This document shows, one piece after another, positions 35,343 to 43,408 of a DNA stretch of 64,000 bases (position 1 is the first letter of the stretch; each line of letters opens with the position of its first letter). Both the position numbers and the translations under genes were made by a program. Below the pieces are notes generated by a model that was not told where the DNA came from, did not search any database, and saw only the letters and a program-made list of their open reading frames with translations. The DNA comes from Pseudomonas sp. A34-9. GTDB taxonomy: Bacteria; Pseudomonadota; Gammaproteobacteria; Pseudomonadales; Pseudomonadaceae. The stretch spans positions 3,188,501 through 3,252,500 of the forward strand of contig NZ_CP119967.1 of the NCBI RefSeq assembly GCF_029543085.1, given 5' to 3'.

Positions 35343-35414
35343 TCGCGAGCAAGCTCGCTCCCACAGGGATTTGTGAACGACACAGATCCACTGTGGGAGC
35401 GAGCTTGCTCGCGA
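35343..35414. repeat. REP palindrome of the GCGAGCAAGCTCGCTCCCACAG type
   Basis: TCGCGAGCAAGCTCGCTCCC is answered 35 bases on by an inverted copy GGGAGCGAGCTTGCTCGCGA. This is a widespread Pseudomonas REP class and may also end the lipA transcript. Confidence 0.87.
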
Positions 35415-35554
35415 AGAACGATAACGCGGTATCAAAAGTGACTCGGCAACCACTCTCTGACTCAAACCCCTGCGAAAACAGGAAATGCGGCCTAAAGCCA
35501 GCACGTGCGCACACGTTCTATTGCTAGCCGCCATTGAGTACAGGAGATTCAAAC

Positions 35555-35929
35555 GTGAAAGGTTTCAAGGGGTATGTCGGGTTCGTCGCACTGGCGCTGT
35601 GTTCGGCCAATGCTTGTGCCGATCTGCCTCAAAGCTCGATTCTGAGCCGTTACGGCATCACCACCGATCAATTGCCGAGCCCGCCGAAAACCGACGCGGT
35701 CGAACCGGTTGAAGAAAAGAGCCGCTTTCAGATTCAGCCCGAACAACCGTTCGTGACCCTGCGCCTGGGTGACGGTAAACAGCCGCAAATCACCGGCAAT
35801 CTGAGCATTGATCGCATGGCGCAACAGGATCTGGAACGCTGCCGGCGCTTGCAGGGTGAAGTGGTCAAGCGGGGCGGCACGTACATGCCCTGCGACGGCA
35901 GCCTTCCGGGCCTGCCGGCCTTCGAATAG
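35555..35929 (+). CDS. Small exported protein of unknown function
   Basis: A 124-residue protein starting at GTG 35555, chosen because AGGAG lies eight bases upstream. The N-terminus (KGFKGYVGFVALALCSANACA) is a signal peptide with cleavage near ACA/DLP. The mature part is short and Pro/Glu/Gln-rich, with two Cys near the end (ERCRRLQ and MPCDGSLP) that may form a disulfide. I do not recognise a family. A REP palindrome separates it from lipA, so co-transcription with the lipase is unlikely. Confidence 0.65.
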   Translation: MKGFKGYVGFVALALCSANACADLPQSSILSRYGITTDQLPSPPKTDAVEPVEEKSRFQIQPEQPFVTLRLGDGKQPQITGNLSIDRMAQQDLERCRRLQGEVVKRGGTYMPCDGSLPGLPAFE

Positions 35930-35949
35930 CACGAAACTGCCCTGATACT

Positions 35950-35979
35950 GATCGTTCCCACGCAGAGCGTGGGAACGAG
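35950..35979. repeat. Short GATCGTTCCCACG palindrome
   Basis: GATCGTTCCCACG, a short AGAG loop, then CGTGGGAACGA: a single hairpin of the same class as 28252 and 58119. It lies between convergent genes and may act as a terminator for both. Confidence 0.8.
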
Positions 35980-35985
35980 CGAAAC

Positions 35986-36210
35986 CTAGTCTTCTTCGCG
36001 CACGGTCGCTACTTCATCAGCGCGGACCTTCACCTTGGCCCCGGAAATATCTTCGAACTCATAGAAACCGTCCTTGGTTTTGGTCTTCGGCATGTCCTTG
36101 GTCAGATACTGCGTGCCGTTCTGCAGAGTCACCACTGTCGGGGTCGAGCAACCGGCCAGTGCCAGCGCGGCAACGACGGCGAAAGGGATGCCCAGTGATT
36201 TGATTTTCAT
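35986..36210 (-). CDS. YgdI/YgdR-family (DUF903) small lipoprotein
   Basis: A 74-residue lipoprotein starting MKIKSLGIPFAVVAALALAG with lipobox LAGC (Cys20). The mature part, VVTLQNGTQYLTKDMPK then YEFEDISGAKVKVRADEVAT, is the SH3-like fold of YgdI/YgdR proteins, which bind no known ligand. I start at ATG 36210, at the signal peptide; an extension to 36390 would run into the divergent gene's leader. It is divergent from the FAN1-like gene. Confidence 0.87.
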   Translation of the reverse strand: MKIKSLGIPFAVVAALALAGCSTPTVVTLQNGTQYLTKDMPKTKTKDGFYEFEDISGAKVKVRADEVATVREED

Positions 36211-36404
36211 ACCCACCTCTAAATCCTCATTCGATGTGATGCCGAGCATTGTCGGCCCTCTAACGCGGTTGGTGCCATCCCCGGGGGAAAAGTTCGATGG
36301 CCCGGCAAAAAAATGCCATTGATCATTTTCCGTTTGCGCCGGGCAGGGCACAGCTGGTATCTGTACGCATAACCAGTACTCGTTTGCCATGGCCCAGAAT
36401 TTCC

Positions 36405-38057
36405 GTGACTGCCAATCCCCTCGACGACCCGTTCTATTACCTCAACAACTTCCGGCAAGTGCTTGATTGGCTTGAGCTTCGCTATGCCGACGTGATGAGC
36501 GAAACGGAGCACGCGTTCATCCGCGACTTCAAGGCCTTGCCCCGTGCGTCGCAGGGTTTGCTGGTGCGGATGGTCATGCGCAAGGGCGTGCACTTTCGTG
36601 CAGGCAAACTCAATTACGCTGAAATCGGTGACATCGCCGAGGCCGCGCAACCCTTGCTGGACCATGGCTGGATCGATGAACACGCGCCGCTGACCCTCGC
36701 CGAGTTGTTCGACGTGTTGCTCAAAGCCGAGCTTGTGCAAGCCTTCGGCGCCGCCATCGAACAGCCCAAGGGGCGCAAGGATGACTGGCTGCCGCTGCTG
36801 CTCGAGCAGTTCAACGAACCGCGCAGCCTGCGCGACTGGGCGCCAATGCTCGATGATCGATTGTTCAGCCTGACCATCATGGACCTGTGCGACCGCTTGC
36901 GTCTGATGTTCTTCGGCAACCTCTATCAGGACTGGTCGGAATTCGTTCTCGCCGACCTTGGCATCTTCACCTATGAAAAAGTCGAGTTCTGCGCAGACTC
37001 GCGAGGCCTGCGCAGCCGCGAAGACGTCGACGCCTGCCTGTTCCTGCACGATTGCCAATTACGCTTCGAAGCCGGCGAGCCGCTGCAAACCATCGTCGCG
37101 CAAGTCAATTCGCTGCACTTCGACAACCCGTGGCTGCAACGTCGGCGCGGCAAGGTACTGTTCCAGATCGGCCAGTATTGCGAACGCCTCGGTGAGTTTG
37201 CCCTGGCCCTGAGCATTTACCGCGACTGCACCTATCCCGGCGCCCGGTTGCGCATGATTCGCGTGCTGGAGCGCAGCGGCGAATACCCGTTGGCGCTGGA
37301 ACTTGCCACGCTGGCAGAACAGGCACCGGAAAGCGCCGCCGAGCAACAGGGCCTACAGCGGATTCTGCCAAGAGTACGGCGCAAACTCGGCGGCCCGCCG
37401 CTCAAACGTGCAGCGGCCAGACCGGTCAAGCGTCTGGACCTGCAATTGCCCCGCAGCGATCCCGCGTTGTCCGTGGAGTTTTACGTGCAGGCGCATCTGC
37501 ACGATGACGATGGCCCGGTGCATTACGTGGAGAACAGCCTGATCAACTCGCTGTTCGGCCTGTTGTGCTGGCCGGCGATTTTCGCGCCATTGCCCGGCGC
37601 GTTCTTTCACCCTTTCCAGCGTGGCCCGGTGGACCTGCTCAACGAAGACTTTCAGCAACGCCGCGCCGAGCTGTTTCAGGCGTGCCTGAGCGAACTCGAC
37701 GACGGTCGCTATGCTGCGACCATTCGCCAGCGATTCGTCGACAAATGGGGCATCCAGTCGCCGTTCGTGTTCTGGGGCGCGGTGAATGAACAATTGCTCG
37801 AACAGGCGTTGGCCTGTCTGCCGGCCGAACACCTCAAGCACTGGTTCAACCGTTTGCTGCTCGACATCAAGGCCAACCGCGCCGGCATGCCTGACCTGAT
37901 CCAGTTCTGGCCGCAGCACAAAACCTACCGGATGATCGAGGTCAAAGGCCCCGGCGATCGCCTGCAGGACAACCAACTGCGCTGGCTGGAGTTCTGCCAC
38001 CAACACCAGATGCCGGTGGCCGTGTGTTACGTGCAATGGGCGGAGCAAAGCGCTTGA
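36405..38057 (+). CDS. FAN1-like VRR-NUC structure-specific nuclease
   Basis: A 550-residue protein whose C-terminus is a VRR-NUC domain: GMPDLIQFW, then MIEVKGPGDRLQDNQLRW with the catalytic E512-x-K514 and the preceding Asp. The helical N-terminal two thirds match the middle region of bacterial FAN1 in layout. FAN1 enzymes cut 5' flaps in steps of three nucleotides and repair interstrand crosslinks; a Pseudomonas homologue has been studied structurally. The start is uncertain: GTG 36405 gives VTANPLDDPFYYLNNF, close to where the conserved sequence begins, whereas ATG 36297 adds 36 unlike residues. Its stop overlaps the start of the next gene (TTGA), so nuclease and helicase are coupled. Confidence 0.87.
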   Translation: MTANPLDDPFYYLNNFRQVLDWLELRYADVMSETEHAFIRDFKALPRASQGLLVRMVMRKGVHFRAGKLNYAEIGDIAEAAQPLLDHGWIDEHAPLTLAELFDVLLKAELVQAFGAAIEQPKGRKDDWLPLLLEQFNEPRSLRDWAPMLDDRLFSLTIMDLCDRLRLMFFGNLYQDWSEFVLADLGIFTYEKVEFCADSRGLRSREDVDACLFLHDCQLRFEAGEPLQTIVAQVNSLHFDNPWLQRRRGKVLFQIGQYCERLGEFALALSIYRDCTYPGARLRMIRVLERSGEYPLALELATLAEQAPESAAEQQGLQRILPRVRRKLGGPPLKRAAARPVKRLDLQLPRSDPALSVEFYVQAHLHDDDGPVHYVENSLINSLFGLLCWPAIFAPLPGAFFHPFQRGPVDLLNEDFQQRRAELFQACLSELDDGRYAATIRQRFVDKWGIQSPFVFWGAVNEQLLEQALACLPAEHLKHWFNRLLLDIKANRAGMPDLIQFWPQHKTYRMIEVKGPGDRLQDNQLRWLEFCHQHQMPVAVCYVQWAEQSA

Positions 38058-40372
38058 GCTATAGCATTGCCGTGCGCGCACTGTGCGAGTTCACCGCCAA
38101 GACCGGCGACCTCGACCTGCGCTTCACACCGTCACCCACGGCGCTGGAAGGCATCGCCGGCCACCGCACCGTGGCCTCACGGCGCAGCGAAAAGTATCAA
38201 AGTGAAGTCGCGCTGGAAGGCGAGTTCCGGCAATTGAAGGTCAAGGGCAGGGCGGACGGCTACGACCCGGCGCAAACCTGCCTGGAAGAAGTTAAAACCT
38301 ACCGTGGCGATTTGAGCAAACAACCGGCAAATCACCGCCAGTTGCACTGGGCACAGGCGAAGATCTACGGCTGGTTGATGTGCCGCAAACTCGAACTTGA
38401 ACAGATCAATCTGGCGCTGGTGTATTTCGATATCGTCAGCGAGAAAGAGACCTGTCTGGTCGAAGCCTTCAGCGCCAACACACTCAAGGCCTTTTTCGAG
38501 CAGCAATGCACGCTGTTCCTGCAATGGGCTGAGCAGGAAATGGCCCACCGTGAGGCGCGCAATCTCGCCGCACAACAATTGGCGTTTCCCCATGCCGATT
38601 TTCGTCCCGGTCAGCGGCATCTGGCCGAGTCGGTGTTCAAGGCCGTCAGCACCGGGCGCTGTCTGATGGCCCAGGCGCCGACCGGCATCGGCAAAACCCT
38701 TGGCACGCTGTTCCCGATGCTCAAAGCGCTGGCGCCGCAGCAACTGGACAAGGTGTTCTTCCTCACCGCCAAGACACCGGGACGCAAGCTGGCGCTGGAT
38801 GCCAGCCAGGTGTTGTTCGAGCAGTCGCCAGCCTTGCCCTTGCGGGTGCTGGAAATGGTCGCCCGGGACAAGGCCTGCGAACACCCGGACAAAGCCTGCC
38901 ACGGTGAATCCTGTCCGCTGGCGCAAGGCTTTTATGATCGCCTGCCAGCCGCGCGTGAGGCAGCCAGTCGAATCCGCTTGCTCGATCAGGCGGCCATGCG
39001 CGAGGTCGCCGCGCAGCACGCGGTGTGCCCGTATTACCTCAGCCAGGAGATGGCGCGTTGGGTGGACGTGGTGATCGCCGACTACAACTATTACTTCGAC
39101 TTCAGCGCTCTGTTGTTCGGGCTTGCCCAGCTCAACCAATGGAAAGTCGCGGTGCTGGCGGACGAGGCGCACAACCTCGTCGAGCGCGGCCGGCAGATGT
39201 ACAGCGCCAGTCTTGATCAATTCACCCTGGGCAGCGTGCGCAAAACCGCGCCCCCGGCGCTGAAAAACGTCCTGCAACGGATCAACCGTGAATGGAATGC
39301 GCTGCACGCGCCGCAATTGGCGGCGTATCAGGCGTACGACAAGGCGCCGGAAAAACTCCTGCAAGCGATCTCGTTGTGTTGCGCGGCCATTGGCGATTAC
39401 CTCAATGACCACCCGCAGGGGCTCGACAGCGCCTTGCAGAACTTTTATTTTGAGCTGCTGCAATTCGGCCGGGTGGCCGAGCTGTACGACGCGCATTACC
39501 TGTTCGACATCAGCAAGCGTGATCTCGACCGTAAAAAGCCGCTGTCGCAGTTGTGTCTGCGCAATGTGGTGCCGGCCGCATTCATCGGCCCGCGCCTGAA
39601 AGCGGCGCGCAGCAGCGTGCTGTTTTCCGCGACCCTAAGTCCGCGTCACTATTACGCCGATTTGCTCGGCACGCCCGCCGACACCGTGTGGATCGACGTC
39701 GAGTCGCCGTTTTGCGCCGAGCAGTTACAGGTGCAGATCGTCAGCCGCATCTCGACGCGCTTCAACCATAGGCAGGCCTCACTGGAACCGATCGTCGAGC
39801 TGATCGCGCGGCAGTTCAGCGAGCGCCCTGGCAACTATCTCGCGTTTTTCAGCAGCTTCGATTACCTGCAACAAGTGGCGTCTTTGCTGGCTGAGCGCTA
39901 TCCGCACATCACCCTCTGGCAGCAATCGCGGGGGATGCTCGAAGGGGCGCGGCAGGCTTTTCTCGATCAGTTCACCGTACACAGCCAGGGCATCGGCTTT
40001 GCCGTCCTCGGCGGTGCGTTCGGCGAAGGCATCGATTTGCCCGGTGCGCGCCTGATCGGCGCGTTCATTGCCACACTGGGGCTGGCGCAGTTCAATCCGG
40101 TCAACGAACAACTCAAATACCGCATGGCGGCCATCTTCGGTGCCGGTTACGACTACACCTATCTGTACCCCGGCGTGCAGAAAGTGGTGCAGGCCGCCGG
40201 GCGAGTCATCCGTACCCGCGAGGATCGCGGCGTGGTGATGCTGATTGATGATCGCTTTGCCGAGAGCCGGATCAAACAACTGCTGCCGCGCTGGTGGGCA
40301 ATCAATCATGAGACGGCCGCTTCCCAATTCGCCGGATTACCGCATACTTCTGCTCATGACAATGGCTGGTGA
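38054..40372 (+). CDS. XPD/DinG-like helicase with N-terminal RecB-like nuclease domain
   Basis: A 772-residue protein starting at TTG 38054, with GGAG eight bases upstream and overlapping the FAN1 stop. Residues about 40-110 look like a PD-(D/E)xK domain: Asp68 in GRADGYD, Glu79-x-Lys81 in LEEVKTY, then a Q-x3-Y helix (HWAQAKIYGWLM). The helicase part has Walker A PTGIGKT at 209-215, four Cys (ACEHPDKACHGESCP plus HAVCPYY) that fit the 4Fe-4S cluster of XPD-type enzymes, DEAH at 370-373, and a C-terminal motif VQAAGRVIRTREDRG. Such enzymes unwind 5' to 3'. Coupling to FAN1 suggests joint crosslink or flap repair. The lack of extra N-terminal Cys separates it from Cas4/AddB-type nucleases. 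Confidence 0.88.
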   Translation: MSYSIAVRALCEFTAKTGDLDLRFTPSPTALEGIAGHRTVASRRSEKYQSEVALEGEFRQLKVKGRADGYDPAQTCLEEVKTYRGDLSKQPANHRQLHWAQAKIYGWLMCRKLELEQINLALVYFDIVSEKETCLVEAFSANTLKAFFEQQCTLFLQWAEQEMAHREARNLAAQQLAFPHADFRPGQRHLAESVFKAVSTGRCLMAQAPTGIGKTLGTLFPMLKALAPQQLDKVFFLTAKTPGRKLALDASQVLFEQSPALPLRVLEMVARDKACEHPDKACHGESCPLAQGFYDRLPAAREAASRIRLLDQAAMREVAAQHAVCPYYLSQEMARWVDVVIADYNYYFDFSALLFGLAQLNQWKVAVLADEAHNLVERGRQMYSASLDQFTLGSVRKTAPPALKNVLQRINREWNALHAPQLAAYQAYDKAPEKLLQAISLCCAAIGDYLNDHPQGLDSALQNFYFELLQFGRVAELYDAHYLFDISKRDLDRKKPLSQLCLRNVVPAAFIGPRLKAARSSVLFSATLSPRHYYADLLGTPADTVWIDVESPFCAEQLQVQIVSRISTRFNHRQASLEPIVELIARQFSERPGNYLAFFSSFDYLQQVASLLAERYPHITLWQQSRGMLEGARQAFLDQFTVHSQGIGFAVLGGAFGEGIDLPGARLIGAFIATLGLAQFNPVNEQLKYRMAAIFGAGYDYTYLYPGVQKVVQAAGRVIRTREDRGVVMLIDDRFAESRIKQLLPRWWAINHETAASQFAGLPHTSAHDNGW

Positions 40373-40377
40373 GTGTG

Positions 40378-42297
40378 ATGAGCGAGAAAAACAAGACCGC
40401 GGCGATCGAAGAGATGCGTTTTCGTCTGCTGATCGATGCGGTGGTCGACTATGCGATCTACATGATCGATCCCGACGGCATCATCACCAGTTGGAACTCC
40501 GGCGCCAAACGCTTCAAGGGTTATGAGGAAGCGGAAATCCTCGGTGAACATTTTTCGCGGTTCTATACCGCCGAGGATCGCGCCGCCGGTCTGCCGCAAC
40601 GCGCGCTCGATACCGCGATCCGCGAAGGGCGCTTCGAAGGCGAGGGCTGGCGGGTGCGCAAGGACGGCACCAATTTCTGGTCGCACGTGGTGATCGATCC
40701 GATCATTGATCCCAACGGCAAGTTGCTCGGTTACGCCAAGATCACCCGCGACCTGACCGACCGCAAAATGGCCGAAGAAACCCTCAAGCAAAGCGAGCAG
40801 CAGTTCCGTCTGTTGGTGCAGGGCGTTACCGATTACGCGATCTACATGCTCAGCCCCGAAGGCCGGGTCAGCAACTGGAACCAGGGCGCCCAGCGGATCA
40901 AGGGTTATCTGCCGGAAGAAATCATCGGGCAGCACTTTTCGATTTTCTATACCCCTGAAGACCGTGAACTCGGCGAGCCGCAACGGGCGCTGGAAATCGC
41001 CACCCGCGTGGGCCGCTTTGAAAACAAGAGCTGGCGCATGCGCAAGGACGGCACGCGGTTTCTGGCCCATGTGGTGGTCGATGCGATTCGAGGCGATACC
41101 GGCACCTTGCTCGGCTTTGCCAAGATTACCCGTGACATCACCGAAGCCCACCAGGCGCAGCTAGCCCTGGAGAAGACCCGTGAAGCGCTGTTCCAGGCGC
41201 AGAAGATGCAGGCCATCGGTCAGCTCAGCGGCGGCATCGCCCATGACTTCAATAATCTGCTGACGGTGATTCTCGGTAATCTGGAAATCGTGCAAAAACG
41301 CCTCGGTGACGATGCGAAAGTCAGCCGCCTGCTGGAAAACGCCACCCAGGGCGCACTGCGCGGCGTGTCACTGACCCAGCGCATGCTGGCGTTCGCCCGC
41401 CGTCAGGAATTGAAGACCGAGTCGGTCGATATCGCGCAACTGGTTCAGGGCATCACGGGTTTGCTGCGCAGCTCCCTCGGGCCGGGCATCCGTATCGATA
41501 CGCGGTTCCCCGCAGATCTGGAGCCGGTGCTGGCGGACACCAATCAGCTGGAACTGGCCTTGCTCAACCTGGCGACCAACGCCCGCGACGCCATGCCCGA
41601 CGGCGGTACGGTGATCATCTGCGCTGAACCGCAAGTGGTGCTTGAACTCAGTCATTCGGATCTGCCAGCAGGGCGTTATATCTGCCTCAGCGTGATCGAC
41701 AGCGGGGAGGGCATGGATGCGCATACCCTGGCCTCGGCCAGAGATCCGTTTTTCACCACCAAAGGCCTGGGCAAGGGCACCGGGTTGGGCTTGTCGATGG
41801 TCCACGGTTTTATCGAACAACTCGGGGGCCGCTTCATTCTCAAGAGCGAAAAGGCCCATGGCACCACGGCTGAACTGTGGATTCCGGTGGCCGTCGAGGG
41901 CATGGTCAACAAGCCGCTGCCTCTGCCCGCCGCGCCGGTGGTGGTGCCAAGACTCAGCGTGCTGGTGGTGGACGACGATTCGCTGGTGTTGACCAGCACC
42001 AGCCTGCTCCTCGAAGACCTTGGCCATCGGGTGATCGGTGCGACGTCCGGTGCACAGGCGCTGGCGCTGTTCGATCAGGGTGAAGTCGTCGACCTGATGA
42101 TCACCGACATGGCCATGCCGCAGATGACTGGCGCGCAACTGGCCCACGCGGTGCGCCTGCTCAAACCGGATCTGCCGATCATCCTCGCCACCGGTTACGC
42201 CGAACGCCTGGAAGGCTTTGCCGCACAACTGCCACGTCTGCCCAAGCCGTTCACGCAAATGAATCTGGTGGCGATCATTGCGCAATCGATGAACTGA
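40378..42297 (+). CDS. Double-PAS hybrid histidine kinase with receiver domain
   Basis: A 639-residue cytoplasmic protein. Two very similar PAS domains lie at about 15-125 (DYAIYMIDPDGIITSWNSGA) and 140-250 (DYAIYMLSPEGRVSNWNQGA), so the second arose by internal duplication. A HisKA dimerisation segment follows (MQAIGQLSGGIAHDFNNLL, His289), then an ATPase domain (LATNARDAMPDGG; GKGTGLGLSMVHGF) and a receiver with phospho-acceptor Asp577 (LMITDMAMPQMTG). There is no membrane segment, so the signal is intracellular. The partner regulator is not in the window. It begins six bases after the helicase stop, with its ribosome site inside that gene; GTG 40369 is an alternative start. Confidence 0.9.
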   Translation: MSEKNKTAAIEEMRFRLLIDAVVDYAIYMIDPDGIITSWNSGAKRFKGYEEAEILGEHFSRFYTAEDRAAGLPQRALDTAIREGRFEGEGWRVRKDGTNFWSHVVIDPIIDPNGKLLGYAKITRDLTDRKMAEETLKQSEQQFRLLVQGVTDYAIYMLSPEGRVSNWNQGAQRIKGYLPEEIIGQHFSIFYTPEDRELGEPQRALEIATRVGRFENKSWRMRKDGTRFLAHVVVDAIRGDTGTLLGFAKITRDITEAHQAQLALEKTREALFQAQKMQAIGQLSGGIAHDFNNLLTVILGNLEIVQKRLGDDAKVSRLLENATQGALRGVSLTQRMLAFARRQELKTESVDIAQLVQGITGLLRSSLGPGIRIDTRFPADLEPVLADTNQLELALLNLATNARDAMPDGGTVIICAEPQVVLELSHSDLPAGRYICLSVIDSGEGMDAHTLASARDPFFTTKGLGKGTGLGLSMVHGFIEQLGGRFILKSEKAHGTTAELWIPVAVEGMVNKPLPLPAAPVVVPRLSVLVVDDDSLVLTSTSLLLEDLGHRVIGATSGAQALALFDQGEVVDLMITDMAMPQMTGAQLAHAVRLLKPDLPIILATGYAERLEGFAAQLPRLPKPFTQMNLVAIIAQSMN

Positions 42298-42374
42298 GGC
42301 GCCGGTCAATCCGGCTGAACTTGCGCGGCAACGGGGGCTTCTAAAGGCTTTCCCCACCCCGGAGCGTGCATCTT

Positions 42375-42911
42375 TTGCCTCGCATACTGACTGAGCCCAC
42401 CGCTGAAGAAAGCCTGACCGAACATGACGCGAAAATGTTCGGCTCACCCAAGGAACGGCTGGATTTCTATCGCCGGGAGATCCAGTACGAAACCAGCATC
42501 CTCGCCAACCGCACCGATGCCTATCTGGCGGCGCAATCGTTTCTGGTGATCGCCTTTGCGTCCTGCATGGCCAACCTCAACCCAGAGTGGGGCAAGTTGT
42601 TCACGCTGGTGGTGCCACCGTTTCTGGCGCTGCTCGGGTTGCTTAGCTCGCTGAACGCCTGGCCGGGGATTCGTGCGGCGTACGACATCATCGATCATTG
42701 GCATTTCAAGCAGAGCCATTTGCTGCACAGCGAGCCGTTGATGGGCCTGGCGTACGACGAATCGCCGCTGTTCAGCGAGATGGAGTCGAGCCACAAGGGC
42801 TATCGCAAGTCGCTGCTGTTTTCGCTGCGCACGCCTTGGATCTTTGCGACGTTCTGGGTGTTACTGGGGAGTTATGCAGTGTTTATTCAGGTGACCAATC
42901 CGGGCGGGTGA
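42375..42911 (+). CDS. Predicted membrane protein of unknown function
   Basis: About 178 residues. A charged, helical N-terminus (KERLDFYRREIQYETSILAN) precedes two adjacent membrane segments (AYLAAQSFLVIAFASCMANL; LVVPPFLALLGLLSSLNAWP), then a soluble loop of about 70 residues and a third segment at the end (WIFATFWVLLGSYAVFIQV). The layout recalls small oligomeric RipA- or SLATT-like membrane proteins, but I cannot assign a family. No ATG is well placed: GGAG at 42361 is ten bases from TTG 42375 and too close to GTG 42366. It follows the histidine kinase by 77 bases and ends at a terminator. Confidence 0.65.
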   Translation: MPRILTEPTAEESLTEHDAKMFGSPKERLDFYRREIQYETSILANRTDAYLAAQSFLVIAFASCMANLNPEWGKLFTLVVPPFLALLGLLSSLNAWPGIRAAYDIIDHWHFKQSHLLHSEPLMGLAYDESPLFSEMESSHKGYRKSLLFSLRTPWIFATFWVLLGSYAVFIQVTNPGG

Positions 42912-42923
42912 CGGCAGGTATGG

Positions 42924-42954
42924 AAAAGCCCGGCTTGTGTAGTCGGGCTTTTTT
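42924..42954 (+). terminator. Terminator after the membrane protein gene
   Basis: AAAAGCCCG pairs with CGGGCTTTT around a GCTTGTGTAGT loop, followed by TT. It closes the FAN1-helicase-kinase-membrane protein run. Confidence 0.88.
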
Positions 42955-43067
42955 ATTCGTCTGGATGGCTGCGGTGCACATTAGATCGATCCCCCTCACC
43001 TGATCTGGCTTAATGATTCTGGACACCCCTGAAGGGCGTAATCTACGCCCAACGACGAGGTGTAATT

Positions 43068-43367
43068 TTGACTAGACGGTACTTTTCGACAGATTTCAAA
43101 CGGGACGCGGCTTGCTTGGTACTGGATAAAGATTATTCAGTAAGTGAGGCCTGCGAAGCGATGGGGGTGGGCCCGACCGCTCTGCGCCGCTGGGTTGAGC
43201 AGTTGCGCCAGGAGCGCAACGGCAAGACGCCCGAAAGATCCAAGGCCATGACACCCGATCAACAACGCATTCAGGAACTGGAAGCAAAAATCCGACGGAT
43301 TGAGCGTGAGAAAGAAATCTTAAAAAAGGCTACAGCTCTCTTGATGTCGGATTCCCTCGATCGATAA
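43068..43367 (+). CDS. IS3-family transposase OrfA
   Basis: A 99-residue protein with a helix-turn-helix (FKRDAACLVLDKDYSVSEAC, then EAMGVGPTALRRWVEQLR) and a Leu/charged coiled coil at the end (ELEAKIRRIEREKEILKKAT). It binds the IS ends. The start is TTG 43068 with GAGGTG seven bases upstream. Its end overlaps the -1 frame of orfB at a slippery A6G stretch. Confidence 0.92.
   Translation: MTRRYFSTDFKRDAACLVLDKDYSVSEACEAMGVGPTALRRWVEQLRQERNGKTPERSKAMTPDQQRIQELEAKIRRIEREKEILKKATALLMSDSLDR
43322..43328 (+). other. Slippery sequence AAAAAAG for programmed -1 frameshift
   Basis: In orfA the codons read TTA AAA AAG. Slipping back one base continues as GYSSLDVGFPRSIRLVEELS and runs without a stop into orfB. 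IS3-family elements make the OrfAB transposase this way. Confidence 0.75.
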
Positions 43368-43408
43368 GGCTGGTCGAGGAGTTAAGCGAGCAATATCCAA
43401 GAACCGAG

